64,000 nt of DNA, from positions 1,116,001 to 1,180,000 of the forward strand of contig NZ_JAJEJT010000002.1 in the NCBI RefSeq assembly GCF_021390645.1, read 5' to 3'. The notes beneath the pieces were generated by a model. That model had not been told where the DNA came from. It did not search any database and was given only the letters and a program-made list of their open reading frames with translations. Source of the stretch: Paraburkholderia flagellata (GTDB taxonomy: Bacteria; Pseudomonadota; Gammaproteobacteria; Burkholderiales; Burkholderiaceae). Shown here in pieces: positions 55,101 to 63,171 of this stretch; the first letter of the stretch is position 1, and the number at the start of each line of letters is the position of its first letter. A program made the translations under genes and the position numbers.

Positions 55101-55502
55101 GGGCAGGAAAGCGGCGAAACCGCAGTAGCAGCCGGGACCGACCGACCCGGCTACGCAGTTGAAGAGGATTCCGAATCACCTGAAGACGAAGAACCGCCTC
55201 GCTTCCCGACACTCGCTCCGGCGCTCGCCGAACTCTTCATCGAGCAGGCCGACCGCGACATCGCCGAATACGCCCACATCGCGCAGCAGCGCGACTTCAC
55301 ACGCTTGCGCGAATGGGCGCACCGAGTCTCGGGCGGCCTTGCGGTGCTGGGCCCCTCGATGCTCAACGAAGCCTGCCTCGAATTGCGCACGACCCTGCGC
55401 GAGCGGGGCGAATGGACCGGCGACGTGAGCGATCTCGCGGCGGCCGTCGTGGAAGAACTCGAAGCAATGCGCGCGCTCGCGGCGCACCGCGATGCCGTGT
55501 GA
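52152..55502 (+). CDS. Hybrid sensor histidine kinase with receiver and Hpt domains (RcsC-like)
   Basis: The 1116-residue protein has a membrane helix near 36-60, a roughly 250-residue periplasmic region, a second membrane helix near 320-345, a PAS-like segment (about 365-470), HisKA with His509 in AMSHEIRTPLG, HATPase (about 610-715, with DSGGGI and GTGLGL), a degenerate domain (about 730-835) without a phosphoacceptor, a receiver with Asp913 in VLTDLNMPGMNG, and a C-terminal Hpt domain with His1057 in WAHRVSGG. Phosphate would pass His509-Asp913-His1057 and on to the response regulator. The extra domain before the receiver recalls RcsC. The signal is unknown. Confidence 0.92.
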   Translation: MPRSAHRDAFTQASPYEALRALERNLRRERRVFAMLTGLLIFAALCMAAVAIGSLGFAALRAQTLEAIALSAHANTRLERQFTILGSAAVLLVSADSSASAAQTDATSSQRCSPAFNGMEDASDLSAVCDRFVSAVGTVSSDVPVMFLRVDGSAAYGHGIAPKGSRLPPRDAARLLADTVLLRIAARGQDSVAMAHALKVVWFRPPPTLGFAPNLALGALPVLRNGKPYAFVITSVDVETLDRPPAGAPSSISATLFNVDGAMLTGPLTPAAAQYLDRIVASLPRSAFHVLPRFGYVWREPPLAHDFGHYIVALSWRDFFALIRTPALVVLALTAALIAMLLALSRYWNRHVLMHTYDEATRALEGELLNHLLVHATPVGLCIVRRSNFEIVVANQIVRNVLGLDAHATRLPSALCAEFEKHSPWPEAASRDEKTPVYELPYSLERPDGEGLHLAVTYAPATMNREDVMFCAVADMSKHYEVERLLREAKRLSDEAARAKVSFFAAMSHEIRTPLGSLVGNIELIARGPLAPEQEARVQAMQISAAELLQIVSDVLDFSKIDVGQMKLVEEAGSIAGLLVRVALAHAPLAVRQRVPFYLVMDRAIPAQLHFDAMRLAQIVNNLLSNAFKFTRSGKIVLRARWRESALEISVSDSGGGIDEDLKPQLFQPFTQGDAQKLTQARGTGLGLSICARLTELMHGRIALDSALGVGTRVTVTLPLRSEGAATAGEAWTLPDVHPAILCRAPENHEWLANLFDTRVSTPTFLSPDEPQHEGSFDYVLVTDEFTRDEVARLWPAGMKVVWLRQDGPLVPLELAGGAIEVSLYSLTGIRAATQLLKRGTAAAAAVEMPHHVPANGDHFATLNVLIAEDNLLNRGLLRDQLRTLGASVVEAKDGEEALVRLDEHQVDLVLTDLNMPGMNGSALLQAARAKFPLLPIYALSADALPEQIAQGRALGFTDYLTKPLALAELARVLAFVSTQIRSGQESGETAVAAGTDRPGYAVEEDSESPEDEEPPRFPTLAPALAELFIEQADRDIAEYAHIAQQRDFTRLREWAHRVSGGLAVLGPSMLNEACLELRTTLRERGEWTGDVSDLAAAVVEELEAMRALAAHRDAV

Positions 55503-55524
55503 GCGCCAGGCATTCGCGTCGCGC

Positions 55525-55848
55525 TCAGCGCGTGCGTTTGAGGAACATGGGGGTTTCAGCGAGCGCATCCTTCGGGCAAGCGCCGTTCTGCAACCGCACG
55601 CACCACTGACGCAACGCAGTGTCCTCGAGCGGGCAGCACACCGGGTTGCGCGGCGTGACGTGGCGGTGCGCGCTCAGACGCTGCGCGAAGCTCTCCGGAA
55701 GCTCGAGGCCACACGACGTTTCGCTCGTGCCGCGCGCGAGCGGGGCGAACCCCGCAGCCACGTGCGGCTCGTCCGCCTGGGAATGACGCTGGGGCAGACG
55801 CGGTGTCCAGCGCATGCCGGGCGCGCGTCGAAAAGAAAATGCGGACAT
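55525..55848 (-). CDS. Hypothetical Cys-containing protein
   Basis: From the ATG at 55848 the frame encodes 107 residues with Pro/Arg/His-rich composition and a Cys-rich C-terminal half (PRNPVCCPLEDTALRQWC, NGACPKDALAETPM). It starts opposite the DUF2946 gene with a 211-base divergent region. No signal peptide or known domain. The clustered Cys may bind metal, given the neighbouring uptake genes; that is inference. It may also be a spurious frame. Confidence 0.42.
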   Translation of the reverse strand: MSAFSFRRAPGMRWTPRLPQRHSQADEPHVAAGFAPLARGTSETSCGLELPESFAQRLSAHRHVTPRNPVCCPLEDTALRQWCVRLQNGACPKDALAETPMFLKRTR

Positions 55849-56042
55849 GGGCGTTTCCGCCCTCTGCGGGCGGCTCCTGGGTCGTATCGGACAGCTTCGA
55901 TATTCGCCCGCGTCTTGCGCCCGATCCATAGAATGCCTTCTAAAAGCGCCCAAGCCCGCGTCATCGCGCCGCGCTTATTGCCGCCCTCAGACCTGCTGGC
56001 TAGCCTGCGCAAACGCGACATGCCGTGTTAGACTCCGCGGCG

Positions 56043-56062
56043 CAATCATTCTCATTCTCATG
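56043..56062. promoter_or_regulatory. Fur-like box overlapping the DUF2946 gene start
   Basis: On the minus strand the site reads CATGAGAATGAGAATGATTG, close to the Fur consensus built of repeated GATAAT/GAGAAT units (about 14 of 17 core positions by eye). It covers the start codon region of the first gene of the TonB/PepSY set, where bound Fur with Fe(II) would block expression. Confidence 0.65.
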
Positions 56063-56431
56063 AATTCACGCAAGCATTCACTGCTGACCGCATGGCTTGG
56101 CCTCGTCGCCATGTGGCTCATCGTGCTTGCGCCGCTCGTGAGCCAGCTCGTCGCCGCGCAGCACGCGCATGAGCCGGACGCCGCGCTATGCTCGGCCATA
56201 CAGCCGGCCGGGGCCGCGAGCACGCCGCATCTTTCGCACGACGATGCATTCGGCGCATGTGGCTACTGCCACCTGCTCGAGCATCATGTGGCGATGCCTT
56301 CGGTCGCCGCGCCCGAGCCGCTGGCCGCACTCATCCTCGCGCGCGAGACGATCGCGCCGCCGGTCACGCACGACATCCCCTTAGGCGCCTTCCCTTCGGG
56401 CAAGCCGCGCGCCCCACCCGCTCTTTCCTGA
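56060..56431 (+). CDS. DUF2946-family protein
   Basis: The ATG at 56060 gives 123 residues: a short basic start, a hydrophobic helix (SLLTAWLGLVAMWLIVLAPL) and a periplasmic tail with AQHAHE, Cys44, and the conserved Cys/His cluster GACGYCHLLEHH (Cys68, Cys71). DUF2946 proteins occur next to TonB receptors and are often linked to copper or other metal uptake. It is the first gene after the Fur-like box. Confidence 0.78.
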   Translation: MNSRKHSLLTAWLGLVAMWLIVLAPLVSQLVAAQHAHEPDAALCSAIQPAGAASTPHLSHDDAFGACGYCHLLEHHVAMPSVAAPEPLAALILARETIAPPVTHDIPLGAFPSGKPRAPPALS

Positions 56432-56533
56432 GTTACGCCGTTTTCGTCCTGCCGATCGCGATCTGATTGCGTGCGCAACGAGCACGCATGACGCTTGCCG
56501 GCTGCTCGTTTCCCGTTTTCAGGAAAGCACCAC

Positions 56534-58930
56534 ATGTCCACGCTTGCCACGCGTGGCGCTGGCGTTCGCTCGCGCGAACGCGCAACGCCGCGCGCGCTTC
56601 GGCATGCCGGGCGCCTCGCGCTCGCCATGCTGCCGCGCGTCTTGCCGCTGCCTCTCGTTACGCCCATCGTCGTTCATGCAGCGTATGCTGCCGAGGCGCA
56701 AGCCACTGACACCACCTCGGCGACCACGCTGCCCACCGTCACGGTCAGTGCCGCCACTGGCGCGGCCGCCACGCCCGCAGTCGACCCCAACCTGCCCGCG
56801 ACGGTGGAAACCGTCACGCCCGCACAATTCGGGAACTGGAACGTCGTCAACACCGAGGATGTGCTCAAGTACCTGCCCAATCTCGCCGTGCGCAAACGCT
56901 ACGTGGGCGACTTGAATTCGATCATCGCCGTGCGCGGCACGAGCAATACGCAAAGTGCGCGCGGCCTCGTCTATGCCGACGGCCTGCTCCTTTCCAATTT
57001 GCTCGGCAACAGTTACAGCTTCCCGCCACGCTGGTCGATGGTGTTCCCCGACCAGATCCAGCAAGTGGATGTGATTTATGGGCCGTATTCCGCGCTCTAT
57101 CCCGGCAACTCGCTCGGCGCCACCGTGCTCATCACCACGCGCATGCCGAAGGCGTTCGAAGCGAACGCGGACGTGCAGGCGTTCACCCAGCATTTCAGCC
57201 TCTACGGTGTGAACCAGAACTTCAACGGCAGCGAGATGAGCGCGTCGATCGGCGACCGTATCGGCAAATTCTCGTATTTGCTTGGCGTGAACCACCTGGA
57301 GAACACGAGCCAGCCGCTGCAGTTCGCCACGCTCGCGCAATCGACGAAACCCGCGCAGCCGGCCGACGTGCCCGTGCACGGCGCGTACTTTTACAACAAC
57401 CAGACGAACACGCCCACCGTCGTGCTCGGCGTGAACGGCGAAGGCATGCAGCATACGGTGCAGGACCAGTTCAAGCTGCGTATGCAGTACGATTTCACGC
57501 CCACCGTGCAAGGCGGCGTGACGCTCGGCTACTGGCATCAGTCCTACAACAACGCCACGTCGACCTTCCTTTACGACGCGAACGGCAACCCCGTGTATAG
57601 CGGCAAGGTGTCGATCAACGCCTACGAGTACACCGTACCCGCCGCGGCGTTCGCACCGAGCCGCGGCTGGAGCGAAAACTGGCTGTATGGCGCGACGCTG
57701 CGCACCCACCAGGCCACCGGCTGGAACGCAGAAGCCATTGCTTCGTACTACGACGTAAGCAACAGCGTGGCGCGCACAGCGAACGCGGGGGGACCTGGCA
57801 ATGGCCCCGGCGTCATGACGCTCGGCGACGGCACCGGCTGGAAGACGTTCGACCTCAAGACGACGTGGACGCCCGCCACGCCCGATGCCGGTCTCGCCGC
57901 GCACTGGCTCACTTTCGGCTATCACTACGACGACTACGCGCTCGACAACCGCACGTATAACACGCTCGCGTGGCGCGACGGCGGCGCAAACAGCTTTGCC
58001 AATGCCTTCGCGGGCAAGACCGAAACCCAGGCGGTCTACGCACAGGACGCCTGGCGCTTCCTCCCGCGCTGGAAGTTCGTGTACGGCGTGCGCTACGAAA
58101 ACTGGCGGGCTTTCGACGGCTATCAGGCGCTCGGCAGCGTCAATGTGCCTTATGCGAACGTCGGCGACCATCACTTCTCGCCAAAGGCTTCGCTCTCGTT
58201 CGACGTCACCGACGACCTCACGCTGCGGGCATCGATTGCGCGTGCCTACCGCTTCCCGACTGTGAGCGAGTTGTTCCAGGGGCAGGTGAACGGTTCGTCC
58301 ATCGTCAACAACAATCCGAACCTGCGCCCGGAGGACGATCTCTCGAAGGAACTGAGCGCCGAATGGGCGCACTGGAACGGCCTCTTTCGCTTGACGCTCT
58401 TTCAGGACGACGTAAAAAACACGATCTTCAGCCAGACCGACACGACCGTCATTCCGAACGTCACGAACTTCCAGAACATCGGCAAGGTGCGCTCGCGCGG
58501 CGTGGAAACGAGCTATCAGGGTGAAGACGTCATGCTGCGCGGGCTCGATCTCGCGGCGAACGTGGCGTACACACAATCGAAGATTCTGGAGAACGCGCAG
58601 AACCCGGCGAGCGTTGGCAAGTACTTCTATCGCATTCCACTGTGGCGCGCGAATCTCGTCTCGACGTACCGCTTCGACGCGCGCTCGGCACTCACGCTCG
58701 CCGCGCGCTACTCGGGGCGCCAGTACAACACGCTCACCAACACGGACACGAACCCGAACGTCTTCGGCGGCACGAGCACCTACACGGTCGCCGACGTGAA
58801 ATACACCTTCCGGCCGACGAAGAAGAGCCAGATAGGCGTGGGCGTCGACAACCTGTTCGACGCGCGCTACTTCGTCTATCACCCGTATCCCGGCCGCACG
58901 TACTACCTCGAAGCGAAGCTCGGCATTTGA
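56534..58930 (+). CDS. TonB-dependent outer-membrane receptor
   Basis: The ATG at 56534 follows AGGAAAGC. The 798-residue protein has an unusually long signal region (about 1-52, ending VVHAAYA), a plug domain (about 75-200; TEDVLKYLPNLAVRKRYVGD, GPYSALYPGNSLGATVLITT) and a 22-strand barrel with the typical C-terminal aromatic end (YPGRTYYLEAKLGI). It imports an iron or copper chelate, or another ligand, with TonB energy. The TonB box is not clear. The next gene is a PepSY protein, 89 bases on. Confidence 0.9.
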   Translation: MSTLATRGAGVRSRERATPRALRHAGRLALAMLPRVLPLPLVTPIVVHAAYAAEAQATDTTSATTLPTVTVSAATGAAATPAVDPNLPATVETVTPAQFGNWNVVNTEDVLKYLPNLAVRKRYVGDLNSIIAVRGTSNTQSARGLVYADGLLLSNLLGNSYSFPPRWSMVFPDQIQQVDVIYGPYSALYPGNSLGATVLITTRMPKAFEANADVQAFTQHFSLYGVNQNFNGSEMSASIGDRIGKFSYLLGVNHLENTSQPLQFATLAQSTKPAQPADVPVHGAYFYNNQTNTPTVVLGVNGEGMQHTVQDQFKLRMQYDFTPTVQGGVTLGYWHQSYNNATSTFLYDANGNPVYSGKVSINAYEYTVPAAAFAPSRGWSENWLYGATLRTHQATGWNAEAIASYYDVSNSVARTANAGGPGNGPGVMTLGDGTGWKTFDLKTTWTPATPDAGLAAHWLTFGYHYDDYALDNRTYNTLAWRDGGANSFANAFAGKTETQAVYAQDAWRFLPRWKFVYGVRYENWRAFDGYQALGSVNVPYANVGDHHFSPKASLSFDVTDDLTLRASIARAYRFPTVSELFQGQVNGSSIVNNNPNLRPEDDLSKELSAEWAHWNGLFRLTLFQDDVKNTIFSQTDTTVIPNVTNFQNIGKVRSRGVETSYQGEDVMLRGLDLAANVAYTQSKILENAQNPASVGKYFYRIPLWRANLVSTYRFDARSALTLAARYSGRQYNTLTNTDTNPNVFGGTSTYTVADVKYTFRPTKKSQIGVGVDNLFDARYFVYHPYPGRTYYLEAKLGI

Positions 58931-59019
58931 GCGGCTCGCTCGCTGCCTTTATTTGCGCGTGCCTTTTCGTTTGAATCATCCATGGATTCGAGCCGTGCTG
59001 GCTCGACAAGGAGTTCCCG

Positions 59020-60534
59020 ATGTCCACGATATCCGACCCGGTGAGCGCGCCGTCTGTCCGCTCGACCCAACCCGGCTACCGCACGCTGTGGCGCTGGCAT
59101 TTTTACGCAGGGCTCTTCGTCATGCCCTTGCTGCTCGTGCTCGCCATCACGGGCACGATCTACTGCTTCCAGCCGCAAATTGAACCGCTGCTTTACCCGC
59201 ATCGGCTGGTGGTCGCACCGACGGCTACACCGCGCCTGCCCGTGGATGCACTGCTCGCCCGCGCGCGGGCCGCGGTGCCGCCAGATGCGCGTGCGCTGCG
59301 CGCGCACATCGAGTCGAACCCCGCGCGCAGCGCCGAGTTCGTTTTCGCGCTGCCTGGCGGGACCAAAGAGAGCGTCTACGTGAATCCTTACGATGGCGCC
59401 GTGCTCGGTACGCTGGACGTCGATCGCCGCTTCATGCAAGTCGACCGCATGCTGCATCGCAAGCTCCTGCTCGGCAAGCCCGGCGAGTTGCTCATGGAGT
59501 TGGCCGCCTGCTGGACGCTCGTGATGATCGCCACCGGCATTGCGCTCTGGTGGCCGCGCGCGGGTGCTTCGTGGCGCGCTGCGCTGCTGCCTCGCTTCGG
59601 CGCGAGCGGACGGCCATTCTGGAAGAGCGTGCACGCGAGCGTCGGCATCTGGCTCGCCGTGGGCGCGCTCGCGTTCGTGCTGAGCGGCTTGCCGTGGACG
59701 GGCTCGTGGGGCAAGCAGTTCAAGGCGCTCGCCACGCGCGCGAGCCTCGGCGCGCCGCGCGGCGCGTGGGGTGGCGGCCTCGCGCTGAAGTCGGTCTTGC
59801 CGGGTGTGCCGGCCGCTGGCGCGGCCGCAGCTAGCGGCGCCGCGGCGCATCCTCGCACAAGCCACGCCGATCGTCAGGAACAGGGAGAGCACGCGGGCCA
59901 CGACATGGCGTCGATGCCAGGCATGGTGATGGACGACATGCCACTGCCGCTCGTGCCCTGGGCGGTCGGCGCGGTTCCCGTGCCGCACTCTCGCGACGTG
60001 TCCAGCGCACCGCCGCACTGGACGCTCGCCCAGGTGGTCACCCAGATGCACGATCTCGGCGTGCGCGACGGCTACGACATCGTGCTGCCCGCTTCGCCGG
60101 ACGGCGTCTACACGGTCTCGTACTTTCCGGCCGATCCGAAAGCGGAGCGTACCGTGTATATCGACCAGTACAGCGGCGCCGTCCTGAGGGATATTCGCTA
60201 TGACGATTACGGCGCGGTCTCGCAAGCCATTTCGTATGGGACGTCGCTGCACATGGGCCGCTACTTTGGCCTCGCTAACCAGCTGATCTGCGCGGCGATC
60301 TCACTGGGCCTCGGCGCGCTCGCGGTGACCGGCTTCGCGATGTGGTGGATGCGCCGCCCCGCGCGCGCGATGGGGGCATCTGGCACGCTGGGTGCGCCAC
60401 TGCGTGAGCGCGCCGCGCCGCCGTTGCGCGCCTGGAAAAGCGCTCTCGTGCTGCTCGGCATCGTGTTTCCGCTGATGGGCGCAACGCTCGTGGCGGTCTG
60501 GCTGTTCGACCGCGCAGCCTTCCGACGCGCGTAG
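59020..60534 (+). CDS. PepSY-domain membrane protein with Met/His-rich loop
   Basis: The 504-residue protein starts after AAGGAG and has the PepSY-associated membrane layout: a helix near 25-50 (WHFYAGLFVMPLLLVLAITG), PepSY-type periplasmic regions (SVYVNPYDGAVLGTLDVDRR), a second membrane pair (about 155-230), a loop with a Met/His/Asp-rich stretch (EHAGHDMASMPGMVMDDMPL, about residues 288-307) and a last pair of helices (about 410-495). Relatives serve in siderophore reduction or metal uptake (FoxB/PiuB-like). The Met/His stretch suggests copper binding or transfer. Confidence 0.87.
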   Translation: MSTISDPVSAPSVRSTQPGYRTLWRWHFYAGLFVMPLLLVLAITGTIYCFQPQIEPLLYPHRLVVAPTATPRLPVDALLARARAAVPPDARALRAHIESNPARSAEFVFALPGGTKESVYVNPYDGAVLGTLDVDRRFMQVDRMLHRKLLLGKPGELLMELAACWTLVMIATGIALWWPRAGASWRAALLPRFGASGRPFWKSVHASVGIWLAVGALAFVLSGLPWTGSWGKQFKALATRASLGAPRGAWGGGLALKSVLPGVPAAGAAAASGAAAHPRTSHADRQEQGEHAGHDMASMPGMVMDDMPLPLVPWAVGAVPVPHSRDVSSAPPHWTLAQVVTQMHDLGVRDGYDIVLPASPDGVYTVSYFPADPKAERTVYIDQYSGAVLRDIRYDDYGAVSQAISYGTSLHMGRYFGLANQLICAAISLGLGALAVTGFAMWWMRRPARAMGASGTLGAPLRERAAPPLRAWKSALVLLGIVFPLMGATLVAVWLFDRAAFRRA

Positions 60535-60660
60535 AGGGTGTCGTCTTGCCGGCATCGGCGACATCGGCAACGAGAGCAGCCCTGCGGTAATCTGCGGACA
60601 CAATTGCGTCTGAACCCGGCTGCTCCAAACGGTTTCAAACGCATATATGCGGAGATCATC

Positions 60661-61023
60661 GTGTTGCGGCTAATTTCGGCAGTTGGCGCGGCCGCGGTGC
60701 TTGCGAGCTGCGCTGTCGCGCCTTATCCGGGTTACTACGGCTATGACTACGGCTACCCGTATTATTCAGGCTATCCGTACGCCTATGGCTACGACTACTA
60801 CCCCGGTTATTTCGGCGGCGGCTATGGCGGCATCACCATCTGGGGCGGTGGCGGCGGATGCTGCTATCACCATGGCTGGCACGGCGGCCATGGTGGCGGC
60901 TGGCATGGTGGCGGCTGGCACGGCGGTGGTGGGCACGGCGGCGGCTGGCATGGAGGCGGTGGCGGCACGTGGCAAGGCGGCGGCGGTGGCATGGGGGCGG
61001 CGGGCGGCGGCCACGGCCACTGA
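60661..61023 (+). CDS. Gly/His/Tyr-rich small lipoprotein
   Basis: The GTG at 60661 follows GGAGATCATC, giving 120 residues. A signal with lipobox (GAAAVLASCAVAP) is followed by a Tyr-rich stretch (repeats like YGYDYGYPYYSGYP) and then a Gly/His/Trp-rich repeat region (GWHGGH, GGGWHGGGWHGGGGHG) ending GGGHGH. Composition suggests an extracellular low-complexity protein that may bind metal through His. No family was recognised beyond the glycine-rich envelope-protein type. Confidence 0.62.
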   Translation: MLRLISAVGAAAVLASCAVAPYPGYYGYDYGYPYYSGYPYAYGYDYYPGYFGGGYGGITIWGGGGGCCYHHGWHGGHGGGWHGGGWHGGGGHGGGWHGGGGGTWQGGGGGMGAAGGGHGH

Positions 61024-61084
61024 CCGATCGCACCGGGACCGGCCTGCTCAACGCGCCCCCGCGCCTTGTGCGCGGCTATAGCGC

Positions 61085-61795
61085 CTACACGCGGCCGTTC
61101 ACGGGAATCAGCGCTCCCGTTATTGCCTGCGCGTCAGCGCCCAGCAAAAACGCAATCACCGTCGCGATTTCGCGCGGTTGCACCCAGCGCGTGAAATCGG
61201 CGTCTGGCATGTCGGCACGGTTTTGCGGCGTGTCGATGATGCTCGGCAAAATCGCGTTCACCGTCACGCGCTTGTCCTTCAGTTCTTCCGCGAGCGCTTC
61301 CGTCAAGCGCGCCACGCCCGCCTTCGACGCCGAATACGCGCCCATCCCGAGCCCGGCCTTGAGCCCCGCGCCCGCGCCGATGTTGACCACACGCCCCGCG
61401 CCGCTCTTCACGAGATGAGGCAGCGCGGCCTTCGAGGCATTGAGCGCCGTCTTCACGTTCACATCGAACATCAAATCCCACGTGTGGGGGTCGCCGTCGC
61501 CGATGGTTTCCCACCGAAACGCGCCCGCGACGTTGACGAGCGCGTCGAGGCCGCCGAGTTTCTCGTGCAGCGTGCCGAACGCAGCCTGGGCCGCCTGCGC
61601 GTCGGCGAGATCGACGCCGCCCACACACAGCGCGCCCGCGAGCGCGGCGGGCAACGCAGCCGCTTCGGGGGCCGCTCCCCGACCGATCAGCGCCACGCGG
61701 GCGCCACGTTCGGCGAGCAATTGCGCTGTCGCCAAACCGAGGCTGCCAAAGCCGCCCGTCACCGCGACCACCTTGCCGTTCAAACCGTTTTCCAT
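61085..61795 (-). CDS. SDR-family oxidoreductase
   Basis: The 236-residue protein has the SDR motifs TGGFGSLGLAT for the cofactor, NVAGAF, Ser-equivalent in NIGAGAGLKAG and Tyr-x-x-x-Lys in AYSASKAGV, with a C-terminal ITGALIPVNG. The catalytic Ser position reads Gly-Ala-Gly rather than the usual Ser, so activity may differ. Substrate unknown. It lies about 60 bases after the lipoprotein gene on the other strand. Confidence 0.85.
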   Translation of the reverse strand: MENGLNGKVVAVTGGFGSLGLATAQLLAERGARVALIGRGAAPEAAALPAALAGALCVGGVDLADAQAAQAAFGTLHEKLGGLDALVNVAGAFRWETIGDGDPHTWDLMFDVNVKTALNASKAALPHLVKSGAGRVVNIGAGAGLKAGLGMGAYSASKAGVARLTEALAEELKDKRVTVNAILPSIIDTPQNRADMPDADFTRWVQPREIATVIAFLLGADAQAITGALIPVNGRV

Positions 61796-61911
61796 GTGCT
61801 TCGTCCTCTCATTACTTCACTAACCTGAATGCGATGCGGCCCGCGCGATCCATGCGGGCGCCGCTGGCGCCACGTTACGCGAGGCGCGGCCATCCATCAA
61901 CCCGCGCTCAT

Positions 61912-62838
61912 TCATCCATGTCGCGCATCCGCGCGCACCGTGGCGAGCGCGCGCTGCTTGCGCAGGTTCTCCGTGGTTTCGCCGCCGCCGTCCGCGCGCC
62001 AGCCCGGCGGCAGAAACACATAACGCACGGCGGTCCAGATGCTCTTCGCCGTCACGACGTCGCGTACGAGCGTCGCCCAGTGTTCGAGTTCGACGACGAA
62101 CGGATTGCGCGAGCGCACGGGCGTAACGAGGCCGTAGCGGCACGGTTCATCGGCGCGCTCTTGCACATATGTGCCGAACAGGCGGTCGAAAACGATCAGG
62201 ACTCCGCCATAGTTCGCATCGAGGTAATCGACATTCGACGCATGGTGCACGCGATGATTCGACGGCGTATTGAACACGTACTCGAGCCAGCCGAGCTTCG
62301 GAATCCACGTGTTGTGCAGCCAGAACTGATAGAGCAGATTCAACGAGAGGATAGCGATCACGACTTCGGGACGCACGCCAAGCCACACGAGCGGCGTGAA
62401 GAACATGGCCGGGCCGGTGAGCTTGCCGGTCCACCCCAGCCGGTACGCCGAAGAGAGCGTCAACTGGTTCGGCGAATGGTGCACGGCATGCGTCGCCCAG
62501 AAGAAGCGGATGCGGTGCGACGCGCGGTGATACCAGTAATAGCAGAACTCCTGACCGATGAAGACCAGCAGCACGAGCGCAACGGTGTCGATATTCAGCG
62601 TAAAGAGGCGGTGCTCCCAGGCGAAGTCGAAGATCGGCGTGGCGAGCGAGAGCGGCAGGAGCGCGAAGAGCTTGCGGCCCGCGAGGTCGGCAAGCGAGAG
62701 CCAAACTTCAGACCAATCGAAAGGGGCCTCTCCTTTTGTTGCGCGGCGCTTCCTGAAGGTGAGCACGCATGCCTCGATCAGCGACACGGCAACGACGAAC
62801 AGCGTGACATAAAACGCGAGTTTTCCAGTGGTGAGCAT
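61912..62838 (-). CDS. Sterol desaturase / fatty acid hydroxylase family protein
   Basis: From the ATG at 62838 the product has 308 residues, several membrane helices and the di-iron His boxes HRASH, HAVHHSPNQ and NHRVHHASN, in the usual order. It may hydroxylate or desaturate a lipid or ether-lipid in the membrane. A long in-frame extension (to 63801) crosses the start of the secreted repeat gene and is an antisense artefact. The substrate is unknown. Confidence 0.88.
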   Translation of the reverse strand: MLTTGKLAFYVTLFVVAVSLIEACVLTFRKRRATKGEAPFDWSEVWLSLADLAGRKLFALLPLSLATPIFDFAWEHRLFTLNIDTVALVLLVFIGQEFCYYWYHRASHRIRFFWATHAVHHSPNQLTLSSAYRLGWTGKLTGPAMFFTPLVWLGVRPEVVIAILSLNLLYQFWLHNTWIPKLGWLEYVFNTPSNHRVHHASNVDYLDANYGGVLIVFDRLFGTYVQERADEPCRYGLVTPVRSRNPFVVELEHWATLVRDVVTAKSIWTAVRYVFLPPGWRADGGGETTENLRKQRALATVRADARHG

Positions 62839-63171
62839 GATGGATCGTGTGCAAAGGGCGCGTCTAGCGCGGTGAAGAAAGACGCGTATTGCACGGGAAA
62901 AGCACCTGCAGCGCGTCGGATGAAGGGGACTGTACTGGCGCGCAGAGGGAAAAACCACGCGCAAAGTATGTCGGGATATGTCACGCGCGCGGCGCGCGAA
63001 ACACGCCGACAAGCCCGCCGCGGCGCGTGCGTGGGGTGCCGGCGGCCGGGGCCTCGTGACATGTAACACCGCGACATGGTTTATGACGCGACTTGAGCAG
63101 AGCCCAGCCCTATAGTTCGTTCCGCTGACACGCCACAGCGTGCCCCCCGAAACGAACCGCAAGGACCTCTG
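62839..63171. other. Intergenic region between divergent genes
   Basis: About 330 bases with no supported gene. It includes promoters for both neighbours; near 63161 AAGGACCTCTG provides the ribosome site of the repeat-protein gene. No other structure was noticed. Confidence 0.4.

Noticed and set aside
56519..58882. Minus-strand open frame (787 codons) over the TonB receptor gene
   Set aside because: The receptor has a complete signal, plug and barrel; the opposite frame has no domain character.
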